The notes beneath the pieces are model-generated. The model ran no database searches. It was not told the DNA's origin and saw nothing but the letters and a program-made list of their open reading frames with translations. Below, in pieces: positions 42,369-52,731 of a stretch of 64,000 bases of DNA. The translations under genes and the position numbers were made by a program. The stretch is from Synechocystis sp. PCC 7509 (lineage in GTDB: Bacteria > Cyanobacteriota > Cyanobacteriia > Cyanobacteriales > Chroococcidiopsidaceae): NCBI RefSeq assembly GCF_000332075.2, contig NZ_ALVU02000001.1:868001-932000 (forward strand), given 5' to 3'. Each line of letters starts with the position of its first letter. Within the stretch, counting starts at the first letter, position 1.

Positions 42369-43253
42369 AAAGTTATCAATCCCAAAGCCTACCGCGCGGT
42401 GAGGATTAGCTAATTCAACAGCTAAATTTAGGGCGGAGTTTCTACCAATTTCTGTTTCAAAGGCGGAAGAGAAAACAGCGTCAATGGGGTAAGTTTGGCA
42501 AAACTGACGCAAGCGAGAAGGATAACCAACAATACTAGGTTTGATGACAAAAATCCCTCGCCATCCCCTTTGATAACAAGCTTGGAGTTGATTAAAAGTA
42601 GCCACCGATTCATCAAGGGCGATCGCAGTATTATATAAATTACTCAATGTCTGCATCTGCTCAAACTGTTCTAATCCTAGCGGTTGTTCGATAAATTCAA
42701 CTAATTTACTACTGTCACTTTTTTGCAACCATAGATTAGCTTCGTCGTAAGTCAAACCGCCATTAGCATCTAAGCGCAATTTTACAGGTTTTGGAATTTG
42801 GGTAAAGGCGGCAAAAATTTCTAATTCCTCAACAATGGGGTAAACTCCAATTTTCCATTTAAAAGTACGATAACCTTGTTCCCAAAGCTTACCCCATTGT
42901 TGTAATGCCGCTTTTCCGGCACTTAGCAAGCCACTGTAGGTTAAATGGTGGGAATTTTGATTGTTAAGCGCCAAAGCTGACTCAAAGCCAAACTGACAAG
43001 CTGGGAGCGAATCAGGAATTGTGTAAATAGTTTCTGTGGTAATTTCTGGTGGTAATTGACGACAATAATTAAGGGCTTGGTTTACAGTTTCAGATCCAAA
43101 CCAGCTAATCGGGGCAATTTCTCCCTGATGGGTTTTACCTAAGTTATCTGTAAGACTTAAAATTATTCCTTCCCTAACTTCCCATTTGCCATGACTTGTT
43201 TGCAAAGGTTGTTTAAAGGGGCGTTGATAAGGCTGAAAAGCAAATTGGTACAT
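42342..43253 (-). CDS. menC: o-Succinylbenzoate synthase
   Basis: 303 residues from ATG 43253, which overlaps the menA stop (TAATG); upstream codons in the same frame would lie inside menA. Enolase-superfamily motifs: FKWKIG (catalytic Lys), LRLDANGGL (Asp), EFIEQPL (Glu), ALDESV (Asp) and FVIKPSIVGY (Lys). It dehydrates SHCHC to o-succinylbenzoate in phylloquinone synthesis. Translation is coupled to menA. Confidence 0.93.
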   Translation of the reverse strand: MYQFAFQPYQRPFKQPLQTSHGKWEVREGIILSLTDNLGKTHQGEIAPISWFGSETVNQALNYCRQLPPEITTETIYTIPDSLPACQFGFESALALNNQNSHHLTYSGLLSAGKAALQQWGKLWEQGYRTFKWKIGVYPIVEELEIFAAFTQIPKPVKLRLDANGGLTYDEANLWLQKSDSSKLVEFIEQPLGLEQFEQMQTLSNLYNTAIALDESVATFNQLQACYQRGWRGIFVIKPSIVGYPSRLRQFCQTYPIDAVFSSAFETEIGRNSALNLAVELANPHRAVGFGIDNFLSPNTPGI

Positions 43254-44152
43254 TAACCAAGCATAAATCCCAAACTCAAAAGTAATCCACTCCAAAAATG
43301 TAAGGCTACAGCAATAAACTTACAATTACTAACTATATCTGGGCGATCGTGATTTTTTTGGACGTGCTGAACTAACTTAATTGCAAAAGGGCAACTTAAC
43401 CAAATAAGTAATGTCCAAATTGGGAAGTTTCCCACAATTGCTAACATCGTTGTTAGTAAATAAATGCTTCCACCCAGCCAAGGTAACAAATTAGCAGCTT
43501 TTAAAGTACCTAAACGTACAATTGGCGATTTTTTTCCGGCGGCTAAGTCGTCGGTTATTTGGTGGAAGTGAGAGCAAAATAAAATTAAACTTGTGGCAAC
43601 TCCTACTACAACTGAAGCTGATAAGCTAGTCATAGAAAGGCTTTGCGCTTGGCTGTAGTAAGCGGCGGCGACAGCTAAGGGGCCAAAACAAATAAAACAA
43701 ATAATTTCCCCTAAACCTTGATATCCTAAGCGAAAAGGTGGCCCTTGATAGGTGTATCCTAATCCGCAACACAACATAATTAAGCCAATAATTGTTACGT
43801 CTTTTTGCCAAAATGCGATCGCACCTATTCCTAATAATCCCACACCTAAAAACAAATTACCCAACCAAAATATTAGCTGTTTGTTTCCGGTTAAATTTAC
43901 CAGGGAATGAGCTTTATTTTTATCGATTCCTGTTTCAGAGTCAAACACATCGTTGCTAAGATTTATCCAAGCAACAATCAAAATTGCTGACATTAAAAAA
44001 GTAGCAAAATGCCATCCAACAAATACTTTCGTTTCGGCAAAAGCTACCGCCGTCCCTACCCAAATAGGAATAATAGCTACACTATACATCGGCGGCTTAA
44101 TTGCTGCCATCCATAAATTAGGCTTTGGATAAGAAATTAATTCAGTAGTCAT
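43253..44152 (-). CDS. menA: 1,4-dihydroxy-2-naphthoate phytyltransferase
   Basis: 299 residues with about eight membrane helices. The prenyl-diphosphate motif NLSNDVFDSETGID and a second Asp-rich motif FHQITDDLAAGKKSP are present. It attaches the phytyl chain to dihydroxynaphthoate, making demethylphylloquinone for photosystem I. It is followed by menC with an overlapping stop-start and is divergent from menF across about 335 bases. Confidence 0.95.
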   Translation of the reverse strand: MTTELISYPKPNLWMAAIKPPMYSVAIIPIWVGTAVAFAETKVFVGWHFATFLMSAILIVAWINLSNDVFDSETGIDKNKAHSLVNLTGNKQLIFWLGNLFLGVGLLGIGAIAFWQKDVTIIGLIMLCCGLGYTYQGPPFRLGYQGLGEIICFICFGPLAVAAAYYSQAQSLSMTSLSASVVVGVATSLILFCSHFHQITDDLAAGKKSPIVRLGTLKAANLLPWLGGSIYLLTTMLAIVGNFPIWTLLIWLSCPFAIKLVQHVQKNHDRPDIVSNCKFIAVALHFWSGLLLSLGFMLG

Positions 44153-44487
44153 ATATTGATTATTTGTTCAAGAACGAGTGTAAAAATAAAAAATGTTTCG
44201 ATCTATTAATTAAATTTAAAATGTTGGTGATTCAATAACCTTTGATTGATGTTTTTCTATAACTTAATTTTTCAAATAGTACAGTTATTCGGTAACATAA
44301 AGGTATCTTACTAATAATAGCTAGGACTTATATACTACAGGAGAGACAAAGGTATAGCAATGAGCATAAAACTTAATCTTTGACTAAGTGGCTAAAGGTC
44401 GCTCCAATATGATACCTCTAGGAATATCATCACAAGAAGCCGCTTTTTAAGAACGGAAGTTTAAAAAAGTTTACTATTTTTACATCC
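44153..44487. other. Divergent promoter region of menA and menF
   Basis: 335 bases without a gene. It is AT-rich, and promoters for both men transcripts must lie here, but I see no convincing operator or RNA motif. Confidence 0.4.
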
Positions 44488-45897
44488 ATGCCAGTTCTAC
44501 CTTGTATTACCAGTTTTGCTTTAGATTACAAAAAACTCTATCAATTTCTCTTAGCTTGCCAGCAAAAATGTTTGCTCAATAGTTGCCAGCAATTCGTTAG
44601 CATACCTGTGGCAATTGAACAAGTAGATCCATTAGTTATTTTTGAAAATATTGCCCAAGTTCAGCAACTAAACTTTTATTTTGAACATAAAGGCAAACAA
44701 GAAGCAACGGCGGCGATAGATGCGATCGCACAATTACATTTGCATGGTAAAAATAGATTTAATAAAGTTCAAGAGTTTATCAAATCTTGTCAGGCAAAGA
44801 CAGTAATTTTTAGCAATCTTAATAATATTGCTTTACCGCCGCGTTTTTTCTGTAGTTTTAGTTTTTTTGACGACAACGAGGCAAATTATCCTTTTCCCGC
44901 CGCTACAGTGTTTTTACCGCGCTGGCAAATTACAAAAAATAGTGACTTCTGTACATTGGTTGCTAATGTAGCAATTGATGCCAAGACAAACTTAGAACTA
45001 CTACTAGACGACTTAAAAACCAATATTCAAAATATTCTCAGCTTGGACGATCAATTAAATAAATATCACCTACCAGGCAAGTTAATCAAAAAAGATGTCT
45101 CGAATGTCAAGAGATTCAAACAAACCATCTTATCGGCGCTGGAGTCTATCCACAAAAAAAAGCTAGACAAAATTGTTTTGGCTCAAACCTTAGATGTATT
45201 ATCGGGTAAAGACTTCAGCTTATATAACTCTTTAAATAATTTGCGGCAAATTCACCCAAATTGTTATGTATTTTCCACCAGCAATGGCAAAGGACAAAAC
45301 TTTATCGGTGCAAGTCCAGAGCGTTTAATCAGTATACGCGATCGCCAATTAGTTATTGATGCTTTAGCAGGAAGCGCCCCCAGAGGAAAAACCGCCGTTG
45401 AAGACGCAGACTTAGCAAACTTATTACTAAACAGCGACAAAGAAAAACGCGAACACAAAGTAGTTATAGACTTTATCACCCAACACTTACAGGCGCTAGG
45501 AATAGAAGCAAATATATTACCCCCCAGCTTGCGCCAACTATGCAATATTCAACACTTGTGGACACCAATAGAGGCAAAAATTCCCGTTAATGTGCATCCT
45601 TTAGAAATTGTGGCACAATTGCACCCTACCCCTGCCGTTGCAGGAGTTTCTAGAGATTTAGCTTGCGCGGAAATTCGACGCTATGAAGATTTTGAACGGG
45701 GATTATACGCCGCACCTTTAGGATGGGTAGATTACCAAGGAAATAGCGAATTTATTGTTGGTATTCGTTCGGCTTTAATAGATGGCGATCGCGCTAGACT
45801 GTACGCAGGAGCAGGAATTGTCAAAGGTTCTGACCCCGATAAGGAATTAGCCGAAATTCAACTAAAACTCCAAGCATTACTTAAAGCTTTAGTCTAA
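44488..45897 (+). CDS. menF: Isochorismate synthase
   Basis: 469 residues. The chorismate-binding domain shows [67 protein letters not shown] and [11 protein letters not shown] with the catalytic Glu and Lys. It converts chorismate to isochorismate, the entry into phylloquinone synthesis. It is convergent with proA (9-base overlap). Confidence 0.94.
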   Translation: MPVLPCITSFALDYKKLYQFLLACQQKCLLNSCQQFVSIPVAIEQVDPLVIFENIAQVQQLNFYFEHKGKQEATAAIDAIAQLHLHGKNRFNKVQEFIKSCQAKTVIFSNLNNIALPPRFFCSFSFFDDNEANYPFPAATVFLPRWQITKNSDFCTLVANVAIDAKTNLELLLDDLKTNIQNILSLDDQLNKYHLPGKLIKKDVSNVKRFKQTILSALESIHKKKLDKIVLAQTLDVLSGKDFSLYNSLNNLRQIHPNCYVFSTSNGKGQNFIGASPERLISIRDRQLVIDALAGSAPRGKTAVEDADLANLLLNSDKEKREHKVVIDFITQHLQALGIEANILPPSLRQLCNIQHLWTPIEAKIPVNVHPLEIVAQLHPTPAVAGVSRDLACAEIRRYEDFERGLYAAPLGWVDYQGNSEFIVGIRSALIDGDRARLYAGAGIVKGSDPDKELAEIQLKLQALLKALV

Positions 45898-47178
45898 ATC
45901 TTGATGGTTAAAAGCTTTAGCATCAACCCCGGTGTAAGTCGCGGCAATTTGTCCATTTCCCACAAGCTGATACTTGTAAGTAACTAACCCTTCTAAGCCC
46001 ACTGGGCCGCGCGGAGGCAGCTTTTGGGTACTAATTCCCACTTCAGCCCCAAAACCATAGCGGAAGCCGTCAGCAAAGCGCGTAGAACAGTTGTGATAAA
46101 CCCCAGCGCTGTTAACTTGAGATAGGAAAATATTTGCAGTGGTGGGATCTTCGGTTGCGATCGCATCGGTATGTCCTGAGCCATAATAATTAATATGGGC
46201 GATCGCATCGGTTAAAGAATCAACTACTTTAATTGATAAAACTAAATCGCTGTATTCTGTCTCCCAGTCGGTATCATTAGCGAAGCCTACATCAATAATT
46301 TTACAAGTACGTTCATCGCCCCTTAATTCTACAAAGCGCTGTTGTAAAGCCTTGGCGATAACGGGGAGAAATTCTGCTGCAATATCAGTATGAACAAGCA
46401 AAGTTTCAATCGCATTGCAAGCGGCGGGATATTGGGTTTTGGCATCAATAGCAATTTCTACAGCTTTCGCCACATCCGCCGCCTTATCCACGTACAGATG
46501 ACAGATTCCTTCAGCGTGACCTAATACGGGAATATGCGTGTTATTTTGCACAAAGCGGACAAAAGAGTTAGAGCCTCTAGGGATAATTAAATCTACATAC
46601 CTATCTAACTTTAAGAGTTCTAAAGTTTCCTCTCTAGTTGTAAGTAACTGGACAACTTCGGGGCTAATGTTTGTTTGCGCTAGTCCTGTATGAATTGCTG
46701 TTAAGATTGCTTGACAAGAATGAATCGCCTCTTGTCCACCTTTGAGGATTACGCCATTTCCTGACTTAATCGCTAAAGTAGAAATTTGAATAGCCGCGTC
46801 GGGTCTAGCTTCAAAAATAACCCCTAAAACCCCTAATGGACAAGTAACGCGCTTGAGGATTAAATTGTCATCTAATTGACGGTGAATTTGGATTGCACCT
46901 ACAGGATCGCTTAAATTAGCTACATCTCTAACTCCGGCAATTGCATCGTTTAGCTTGGCTTCGTCTAATTTTAGGCGGTTGTATAAAGGTTTGGGAATGC
47001 CTGCACTGACGGCGTTTTGGCAATCAATCCCATTAGCGGCGATAATTTCGGCTTTTGCTGATTCTAAAGCAAGTGCGATCGCATTTATTGCCCGATCTTT
47101 CTCCTCACTGGTAAGCGTGGCAAGATTTTGGGCATGATGGCGACAAATAGAGGCGACTTTAATTAAAGAATTATCCAT
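45889..47178 (-). CDS. proA: Gamma-glutamyl phosphate reductase
   Basis: 429 residues. Aldehyde-dehydrogenase fold with the catalytic Cys in [23 protein letters not shown] and the C-terminal ProA end ([25 protein letters not shown] split over two motifs). It reduces glutamyl-5-phosphate to the semialdehyde in proline synthesis. The DUF2141 gene ends 1 base upstream on the same strand, so they may be co-transcribed. Confidence 0.95.
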   Translation of the reverse strand: MDNSLIKVASICRHHAQNLATLTSEEKDRAINAIALALESAKAEIIAANGIDCQNAVSAGIPKPLYNRLKLDEAKLNDAIAGVRDVANLSDPVGAIQIHRQLDDNLILKRVTCPLGVLGVIFEARPDAAIQISTLAIKSGNGVILKGGQEAIHSCQAILTAIHTGLAQTNISPEVVQLLTTREETLELLKLDRYVDLIIPRGSNSFVRFVQNNTHIPVLGHAEGICHLYVDKAADVAKAVEIAIDAKTQYPAACNAIETLLVHTDIAAEFLPVIAKALQQRFVELRGDERTCKIIDVGFANDTDWETEYSDLVLSIKVVDSLTDAIAHINYYGSGHTDAIATEDPTTANIFLSQVNSAGVYHNCSTRFADGFRYGFGAEVGISTQKLPPRGPVGLEGLVTYKYQLVGNGQIAATYTGVDAKAFNHQDLD

Positions 47179-47179
47179 G

Positions 47180-47626
47180 CTACTTAAATAAATATTGCAT
47201 CGTGATCAGGATAGTTTTATTTTGGCTAAGATTAAAGCTTGCTTCTTTAAACTTGGGAGCGCGAGTTTTTACTTTAGGATTATTAGAAATCCCAAAACCT
47301 TCCGATGGAATACCTAAAAAGTTGGTATTTAGCTTACTGTCGCTATTTTTGTCTGCATACAAAGAAACGGCATAATTACCGGGTTTTAATCCGTAAAAGT
47401 CTTTCGTTGCCGAGTTTCCAGTAATTTTAGTACAGCCGCTTTGCACCATACCTTTAGCACTTCCCGGAAATCCTTGCTCGTTTGAGTAAATTCTTAAGCA
47501 AACTTGCCCTGTTTGATGTCTTAATCCATCTATTACAACTGTTAGCTTTGCTGTAGGTTGCGCCTGTGCTGAAAAAGGGATGAGGCTAGATAAGGTGGCT
47601 AGGAAAAATACATTAAATTTATTCAT
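47180..47626 (-). CDS. DUF2141 family exported protein
   Basis: 148 residues with a signal peptide (cleavage after AQA, residue about 22). The mature part has the DUF2141 pattern: [54 protein letters not shown]. It is a small beta-sandwich protein of the periplasm or cell surface with unknown role. Confidence 0.88.
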   Translation of the reverse strand: MNKFNVFFLATLSSLIPFSAQAQPTAKLTVVIDGLRHQTGQVCLRIYSNEQGFPGSAKGMVQSGCTKITGNSATKDFYGLKPGNYAVSLYADKNSDSKLNTNFLGIPSEGFGISNNPKVKTRAPKFKEASFNLSQNKTILITMQYLFK

Positions 47627-47770
47627 ACCTTATTTTATTGAAAATCGGTAGAGATTGAGGTAAGTATATCGAAGTCAATCTCTAGCATGGTGACAAGGGG
47701 GAAAGGCGATCGCTACCTTAAAGGAAATGTAAAGATAAGAAAGTTACAAAAATTACTATTTAGGCTGCTC

Positions 47771-49591
47771 ATGACAAGCGTATCACCTGCAACACCGCCT
47801 TTGGAAAGTCGCAAGCCAAGGGAAAACGACTGGCGATTGTTCCTCCGGTTAGTGCCTTATGCGCGTCGTCACGGACGTTTGCTAACAATTTCCATGTTAT
47901 TGCTCGTACCTTTAGCGATATCTGGAGCGTTGCAACCTATTGTAATTGGACAAGCAATTTCTTTAATTCGCAAGGAATCAAGTACCTATGAATTTTTGCG
48001 AAATCTCCCCTTAGCACAAGGATTAGGGATTTTAGAAGGATTATTACTACTAACTGTTGTAATTAGGCTAGTATTTTCCGGGATTCAAGGCTATTTGGTG
48101 CAAAAAGTAGGGCAACAAATTACCGCAGACATTCGAGACGATTTATTTGAGCGCGTTACCTCTTTGGCGGTACGTTTTTTTGATCGCACTCCCGTAGGAA
48201 AATTGATCACCCGTCTTACTAGCGACGTTGAAGCGTTGGGAGATGTCTTTACAACAGGGGCGATTGGGATTGTCAGCGATATATTTTCTATGCTGGTAAT
48301 CATTGTATTTATGTTTCGGGAGCAATGGCAATTAGCTTTGATGCTGGTGTTGATGTTATTGCCAATTACCGGGTTAATTGTTTACTTTCAGCAGCAGTAC
48401 CGCAAAGCAAACTACAAAGCTAGAGAAGAATTATCAGCGCTCAACTCTACTTTGCAAGAAAATATAGTTGGCATTAATGTAGTGCAGTTGTTTCGCCGGG
48501 AAAGATTCAACGCCGAGTTGTTTCGCACTACCAACCAGCGCTATATCAAAGAAGTAGATGTAACTATTTTTAATGATTCCGCCGTATCGGCAACTTTAGA
48601 ATGGATTGCTTTAGTGGCGATCGCTGCCGTACTCTGGTTAGGTGGAATATTTATCTTGCGTCAACAGTTAGATATTGGGCGTTTATCCACGTTTATCTTA
48701 TTTGCACAACGATTATTTGACCCTTTGCGCCAGTTTGCCGAAAAATTCACCGCTATTCAAGCAGGTTTTACCGCCGTAGAGCGAGTTAGCGATATTTTAG
48801 ACGAGCCGATTGAGATTAGAGATCCTGAAAAAGGGAAAAGTGCGAAGTCATCTATGATATCTATGGGCGAAATTCGCTTTGAAAATGTCTGGTTTGCCTA
48901 CAAAGACGACGATTACATCATTAAAGACTTAAGCTTTACAATTAATCCTGGCGAAAAGATTGCTTTAGTTGGGCCCACCGGAGCGGGGAAAAGCTCAATT
49001 ATTCGTCTCCTCTGTCGCCTGTACGAACCTAGTCGGGGACGTATTTTGGTAGATGGGGTAGATGTAAGAGATTTGCCACAATCCGAGCTACGCCGTCGTA
49101 TGGGGGTAATTTTACAAGAAGGTTTCTTATTTGCGGGTGATGTGAAAAGTAACATTACCTTGGGTGATACCTACACAATGGATGAAATTCGCGCCGCCGC
49201 CCAAAAAACCAATGTAGACAAGTTTATCGAACAATTACCCCAAACCTACGATACTCAGCTAAGAGAGCGGGGGACAAACCTTTCTAGCGGTCAAAAACAG
49301 CTACTAGCCTTTGCACGGGCGGCTATTCGCAATCCACCAATATTAGTATTAGATGAAGCAACAGCGAGTTTAGATGTGGGTACAGAAGCATTAATTCAAG
49401 ACGCGCTAGATAAATTGCTAATTGGACGCACTGCGATCGTTATTGCTCACCGTCTCTCTACTATTCGCAATGTAGATCGAATTTTTGTATTGAAACGCGG
49501 ACAATTAATCGAGTCAGGTACTCATGAGGAATTGTTGCAACAAGGGGGACTATACGCCAGCTTGCATAACCTGCAAATGTTTGGTAGTTAG
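47771..49591 (+). CDS. ABC exporter (fused permease and ATPase)
   Basis: 606 residues from ATG 47771; an in-frame ATG at 47687 adds 28 basic residues and cannot be excluded. Six-helix membrane domain (about 40-325), then the ATPase domain: Walker A GPTGAGKSS, Q-loop VILQEGFLF, signature LSSGQKQLL, Walker B ILVLDEATASLD, switch His IAHRLST. It is a homodimer-type lipid or drug exporter of the MsbA/MDR group; substrate unknown. Confidence 0.9.
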   Translation: MTSVSPATPPLESRKPRENDWRLFLRLVPYARRHGRLLTISMLLLVPLAISGALQPIVIGQAISLIRKESSTYEFLRNLPLAQGLGILEGLLLLTVVIRLVFSGIQGYLVQKVGQQITADIRDDLFERVTSLAVRFFDRTPVGKLITRLTSDVEALGDVFTTGAIGIVSDIFSMLVIIVFMFREQWQLALMLVLMLLPITGLIVYFQQQYRKANYKAREELSALNSTLQENIVGINVVQLFRRERFNAELFRTTNQRYIKEVDVTIFNDSAVSATLEWIALVAIAAVLWLGGIFILRQQLDIGRLSTFILFAQRLFDPLRQFAEKFTAIQAGFTAVERVSDILDEPIEIRDPEKGKSAKSSMISMGEIRFENVWFAYKDDDYIIKDLSFTINPGEKIALVGPTGAGKSSIIRLLCRLYEPSRGRILVDGVDVRDLPQSELRRRMGVILQEGFLFAGDVKSNITLGDTYTMDEIRAAAQKTNVDKFIEQLPQTYDTQLRERGTNLSSGQKQLLAFARAAIRNPPILVLDEATASLDVGTEALIQDALDKLLIGRTAIVIAHRLSTIRNVDRIFVLKRGQLIESGTHEELLQQGGLYASLHNLQMFGS

Positions 49592-49596
49592 TTTAT

Positions 49597-49622
49597 ATGT
49601 CATAATATCTAAAATATGACAT
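49597..49622. promoter_or_regulatory. Palindromic operator of the VapBC-like pair
   Basis: ATGTCATA (49597-49604) and its complement TATGACAT (49615-49622) flank an AT-rich centre, just before the antitoxin start. AbrB-type antitoxins autoregulate via such palindromes. Confidence 0.55.
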
Positions 49623-49628
49623 CGTTTA

Positions 49629-49871
49629 ATGAATATGACAGAAGCAATAGTCCGTATCAATGAGCAAGGTAGAGTTGTCATACCAGTAAATTTACGTCAG
49701 GAATTGGGTTTAGTTACTGGCTCAAAGTTGATAGTTCGCTTAGAGGGTAAAAAAATTGTTTTAGAGCAGCCAGAGGATGTTTTTAGGCGGTTGCGTTCTA
49801 CTTTTAATTCTCCCACCTCTTTAGTAGATGAATTAATTGAGGAGCGACGTACAGAGGCAAAAAATGAGTAA
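49629..49871 (+). CDS. AbrB/MazE-type antitoxin
   Basis: 80 residues; a swapped-hairpin AbrB fold with AIVRINEQGRVVIPVNLRQE and SKLIVRLEGKKIVLEQ, then a helical C-terminal tail for toxin binding. It precedes and overlaps (8 bases) the PIN toxin gene. Two starts (codons 1 and 3) are possible. Confidence 0.85.
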   Translation: MNMTEAIVRINEQGRVVIPVNLRQELGLVTGSKLIVRLEGKKIVLEQPEDVFRRLRSTFNSPTSLVDELIEERRTEAKNE

Positions 49872-50244
49872 TTATGTTTTAGATGCCTCAGCAATTTTAG
49901 CCTTGCTCAATAATGAACCAGGGGCGGATATAGTACAAGCAGTTTTGAATAATGAAACTTGTATCATGTCTGCGGTAAACTGGTCGGAAGTAGCAAAAAA
50001 ATTGTCCGACAAAGGTTTAGCCATAGAGCCAGTAGCTCAAACTTTAAAAGGGCTTGGTTTAGAATTTCAAAACTTTGACTACAACCAAGCCGTTGCTACA
50101 GCTAGTCTTCAAGCTCCTGCTTTATCTCTTGGCGACCGAGCGTGTTTGTCATTAGCTCAATTATTGGGATTCGTAGCATTAAGTGGCGATCGCCTTTGGC
50201 AAACTTACAATCTAGGTATTTCTATTCAACTTATTCGCCCTTAA
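49864..50244 (+). CDS. PIN-domain ribonuclease toxin (VapC-like)
   Basis: 126 residues from ATG 49864 inside the antitoxin gene; an upstream ATG at 49837 is in frame but would overlap more. PIN acidic residues: Asp in YVLDASAILALL, Glu in VNWSEVAKK, Asp in LSLGDRACLSLA, plus LSGDRLW. It should cleave RNA when freed from the antitoxin. The pair forms a VapBC-type system. Confidence 0.88.
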   Translation: MSNYVLDASAILALLNNEPGADIVQAVLNNETCIMSAVNWSEVAKKLSDKGLAIEPVAQTLKGLGLEFQNFDYNQAVATASLQAPALSLGDRACLSLAQLLGFVALSGDRLWQTYNLGISIQLIRP

Positions 50245-50340
50245 AGCCTATTTTGGCGTGAAAATGATTCTGCATGGTTTCAAAACCAATACAACATCTG
50301 GTTGCCACAATTGGTACATCTAACCAACAACATCTAGCAA

Positions 50341-50622
50341 CTAGGCAATTTGAGCCATGTTTGTATATTCAGTCAACAACTCATCATAGGTAAGGCTATC
50401 GGTTTCTACTTGAGGACTCCAGATTAATTCAAACATCATCAAATAGTCCGATCGCATTGAACCTACTTTGTTTAAAGTTGTTGTTAAAGCTTCTATTGTG
50501 CGAACTTCTGTAAATAATGGGCGATCGCCTGCTGTGCCAATAATTAAAGTAACGATAATGTAGTCTGCGGAACTTTCTTCAAAGTTAGAAGTTACGGGTT
50601 TTTGTTTTCTAAGCCCATTATG
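50341..50622 (-). pseudogene. DUF1517 gene remnant
   Basis: On the minus strand a frame of about 93 codons ends at TAG (50343-50341) and reads YIIVTLIIGTAGDRPLFTEV, then EALTTTLNKVGSM and MFELIWSPQVETDSLTYDE. This is the C-terminal core of DUF1517 proteins, which in whole form have an N-terminal membrane part. Upstream a stop codon at about 50623 cuts the frame and there is no start except an internal ATG. It is a 5'-truncated fossil. Confidence 0.65.
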
Positions 50623-50714
50623 TTAATTTTTATACCAAGTTTCTTACTATTGTAGATAAAAGTTGGATTATATCAGTAACAAATATTACACACCACAAAG
50701 GTGTAAATTTAGCC

Positions 50715-51956
50715 ATGAATAAATATCACCAATTAGTTGTCAGCCTAGGTGTGCTAACAGTTTTAGGGCAAGAAACAGCACTGGGGCAAAATAGAGATGA
50801 GGCAGTAATACTAAAGGGACAGCAACAACAATTGTCTACCGAAGCAATAAAAAATGCTGCACCTCATAAAAATTATCTATCACCATTAAATCTTCCTAAT
50901 CTAGCTCCCACAAGCGAAGCAGAATTTAGACAAAATTCTGCTTCGCCTGGGATAAGTTCCCAAGCAAAAATTCCTAATAATAATTTAATAAATAGTTCTA
51001 CTTCTACTTCTACTCCTAGGGCTTTTGGTTCCTATGGGGTACCCTATACTTCCAAAAGGGTATCTCATTTTCCAACTTCCGTTGTAAGCTCCAATGCTAA
51101 TGGTTACCTAAGTGCTACTTATCCTTATAGTACTATGGGAAGATTGGCTTTTAGTGTAGGCACTAATAATGCTCATTGTTCGGCTACACTAATTCGTCGA
51201 AGTATAATTGTTACTGCTGCCCATTGTATTCAAGGGTTTGGTAGTGGTAGTAGCATCTATTCAAACTTTACCTTTGTACCCTCTTATTATAATGCCATAG
51301 CTCCTTATGGAAGTTGGAGTTGGTTATCTTTAGTAAGACCATCTTCTTGGGCTAATGGAACAGATACCGGAAGTGGTGCAGCAAGAAATAATGATCTAGC
51401 AGTAATTGCCATACGCAAAAACTCCGCAGGTCAATTTATTGGAGACATAACAGGATATATGAATTATGGTTGGAACAACTACTCTTTTACTACTTCTAGT
51501 CGTACAGGTAATATCCCCATTGCTGCTATTACAACCACAGGATATCCAGGATTATTAGATTTAGGTCGAATAATGCAAAGGTCTGATGGACCAGGTTATT
51601 TAACTACAATTAGTAGTGCTAAACAAATTTATCAAGGTAGTAATTTTACTGGAGGATCTAGTGGTGGAGCCTGGGTAACTAATTTTGGATATCAGTCTCC
51701 TGCTTTTTCTGGTGGTGCATCTGCTGGAAATTCTTCTGTGCCTAACGTAATTGTCGGTGTTACTTCCTGGGGTGCTAGCGATCCAAATTTACCCAAAGAT
51801 AATTACTCTTCTCAATTTGGACAAAATACTCAGTATCCTTTAGCTACCTACGGTACTCGTGGTGCTGGTAATATAGCTTCAATACTTAACACACTATGCT
51901 CTTCTACTCCTTCTGGCAGTACTCAAACTCTCCAACAACAAGGTTACTGTAATTAA
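50715..51956 (+). CDS. Secreted trypsin-like serine protease
   Basis: 413 residues with a signal peptide (cleavage near residue 24), a low-complexity Ser/Asn/Pro propeptide (about 30-105) and an S1 domain. Triad: His170 (IIVTAAHCIQ), Asp227 (ARNNDLAVI), Ser316 (TGGSSGGAW). Two Cys near the ends may pair. It is likely exported to the periplasm or outside. The substrate is unknown. It begins a run with the META-domain lipoprotein downstream. Confidence 0.88.
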   Translation: MNKYHQLVVSLGVLTVLGQETALGQNRDEAVILKGQQQQLSTEAIKNAAPHKNYLSPLNLPNLAPTSEAEFRQNSASPGISSQAKIPNNNLINSSTSTSTPRAFGSYGVPYTSKRVSHFPTSVVSSNANGYLSATYPYSTMGRLAFSVGTNNAHCSATLIRRSIIVTAAHCIQGFGSGSSIYSNFTFVPSYYNAIAPYGSWSWLSLVRPSSWANGTDTGSGAARNNDLAVIAIRKNSAGQFIGDITGYMNYGWNNYSFTTSSRTGNIPIAAITTTGYPGLLDLGRIMQRSDGPGYLTTISSAKQIYQGSNFTGGSSGGAWVTNFGYQSPAFSGGASAGNSSVPNVIVGVTSWGASDPNLPKDNYSSQFGQNTQYPLATYGTRGAGNIASILNTLCSSTPSGSTQTLQQQGYCN

Positions 51957-52028
51957 ATGATTTCTTATTCTTGGAACCAGGAATAAGAAATAGGAGTCTA
52001 TAAAATTATAAATAGCTCTGTAAAAATT

Positions 52029-52457
52029 ATGCGAAAACTTTTTTTAATCCCATCAATTATCATGGGAATCATTTTAAGTTCTGGTGCTAGTTTATTAGCC
52101 TGTAATTCCAAATCTATGAATTTAGAAAATTCTTCTTGGATTCTTAAAAATTGGGATAATCAAGGTTCTATTGTAGAACCTGAATCGAAAATATATCTAA
52201 GCTTTAAAAATAATCAAATAAATGGCTCTGGGGGCTGTAATAATTTTGGTGGTACTTATAAAATAGTTGATAATAAACTTATTGTAGAATCATTTGGTGC
52301 AACTAGAATAGCCTGCAACCCCCTGATAATGAATCAGGAATCTCAACTTTTTTCTGCACTCCAATCTTTAGGTCGTGTTAACTTTAATACTTCCGGTAGC
52401 CTAGTATTGCATACTAATACAAGTGTATTTTACTTTAATCCTAATAAAATTAATTAG
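52029..52457 (+). CDS. META domain-containing (HslJ-like) lipoprotein
   Basis: 142 residues. The signal peptide ends in a lipobox-like LLAC (Cys25). The META domain follows: SSWILKNWDNQGSIVEPESK, LSFKNNQINGSGGCNNFGGT and RIACNPLIMNQESQLFSALQ. It is probably anchored in the outer membrane. Related proteins help resist stress or antibiotics, but here the function is unknown. Confidence 0.85.
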   Translation: MRKLFLIPSIIMGIILSSGASLLACNSKSMNLENSSWILKNWDNQGSIVEPESKIYLSFKNNQINGSGGCNNFGGTYKIVDNKLIVESFGATRIACNPLIMNQESQLFSALQSLGRVNFNTSGSLVLHTNTSVFYFNPNKIN

Positions 52458-52547
52458 ATATTGTCAGCATTATAAAATAGAGGAATAAAAATAGGCGTTG
52501 CTGAAACAAGGTAGGAAAATGATTTTACGAAATCTTTAAACCAATGC

Positions 52548-52574
52548 TAGAGACGTTGCAGTACAACGTCTCTA
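52548..52574. repeat. Palindromic repeat, AGAGACGTTGCA family
   Basis: TAGAGACGTTGCA followed by a near complement TACAACGTCTCTA. Same family as 32545-32571 and 57523-57551. Confidence 0.8.
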
Positions 52575-52731
52575 CAGCGATTCTTAAGTATGTGATTATA
52601 CTTAGGTTTCTAAACTGTCAAATTGAGAGCCGGAATTTGGCGTTGCTAAAGACTTAATGATTTAAAGGTACAGTGCGATCGCACTCATATCTACTCAATC
52701 CCGTCACACGAAAATTGCACAGATTAAATCG

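Noticed and set aside
44153-44487. Possible small RNA in the menA-menF gap
   Set aside because: No conserved RNA motif, terminator pair or strong hairpin was found.
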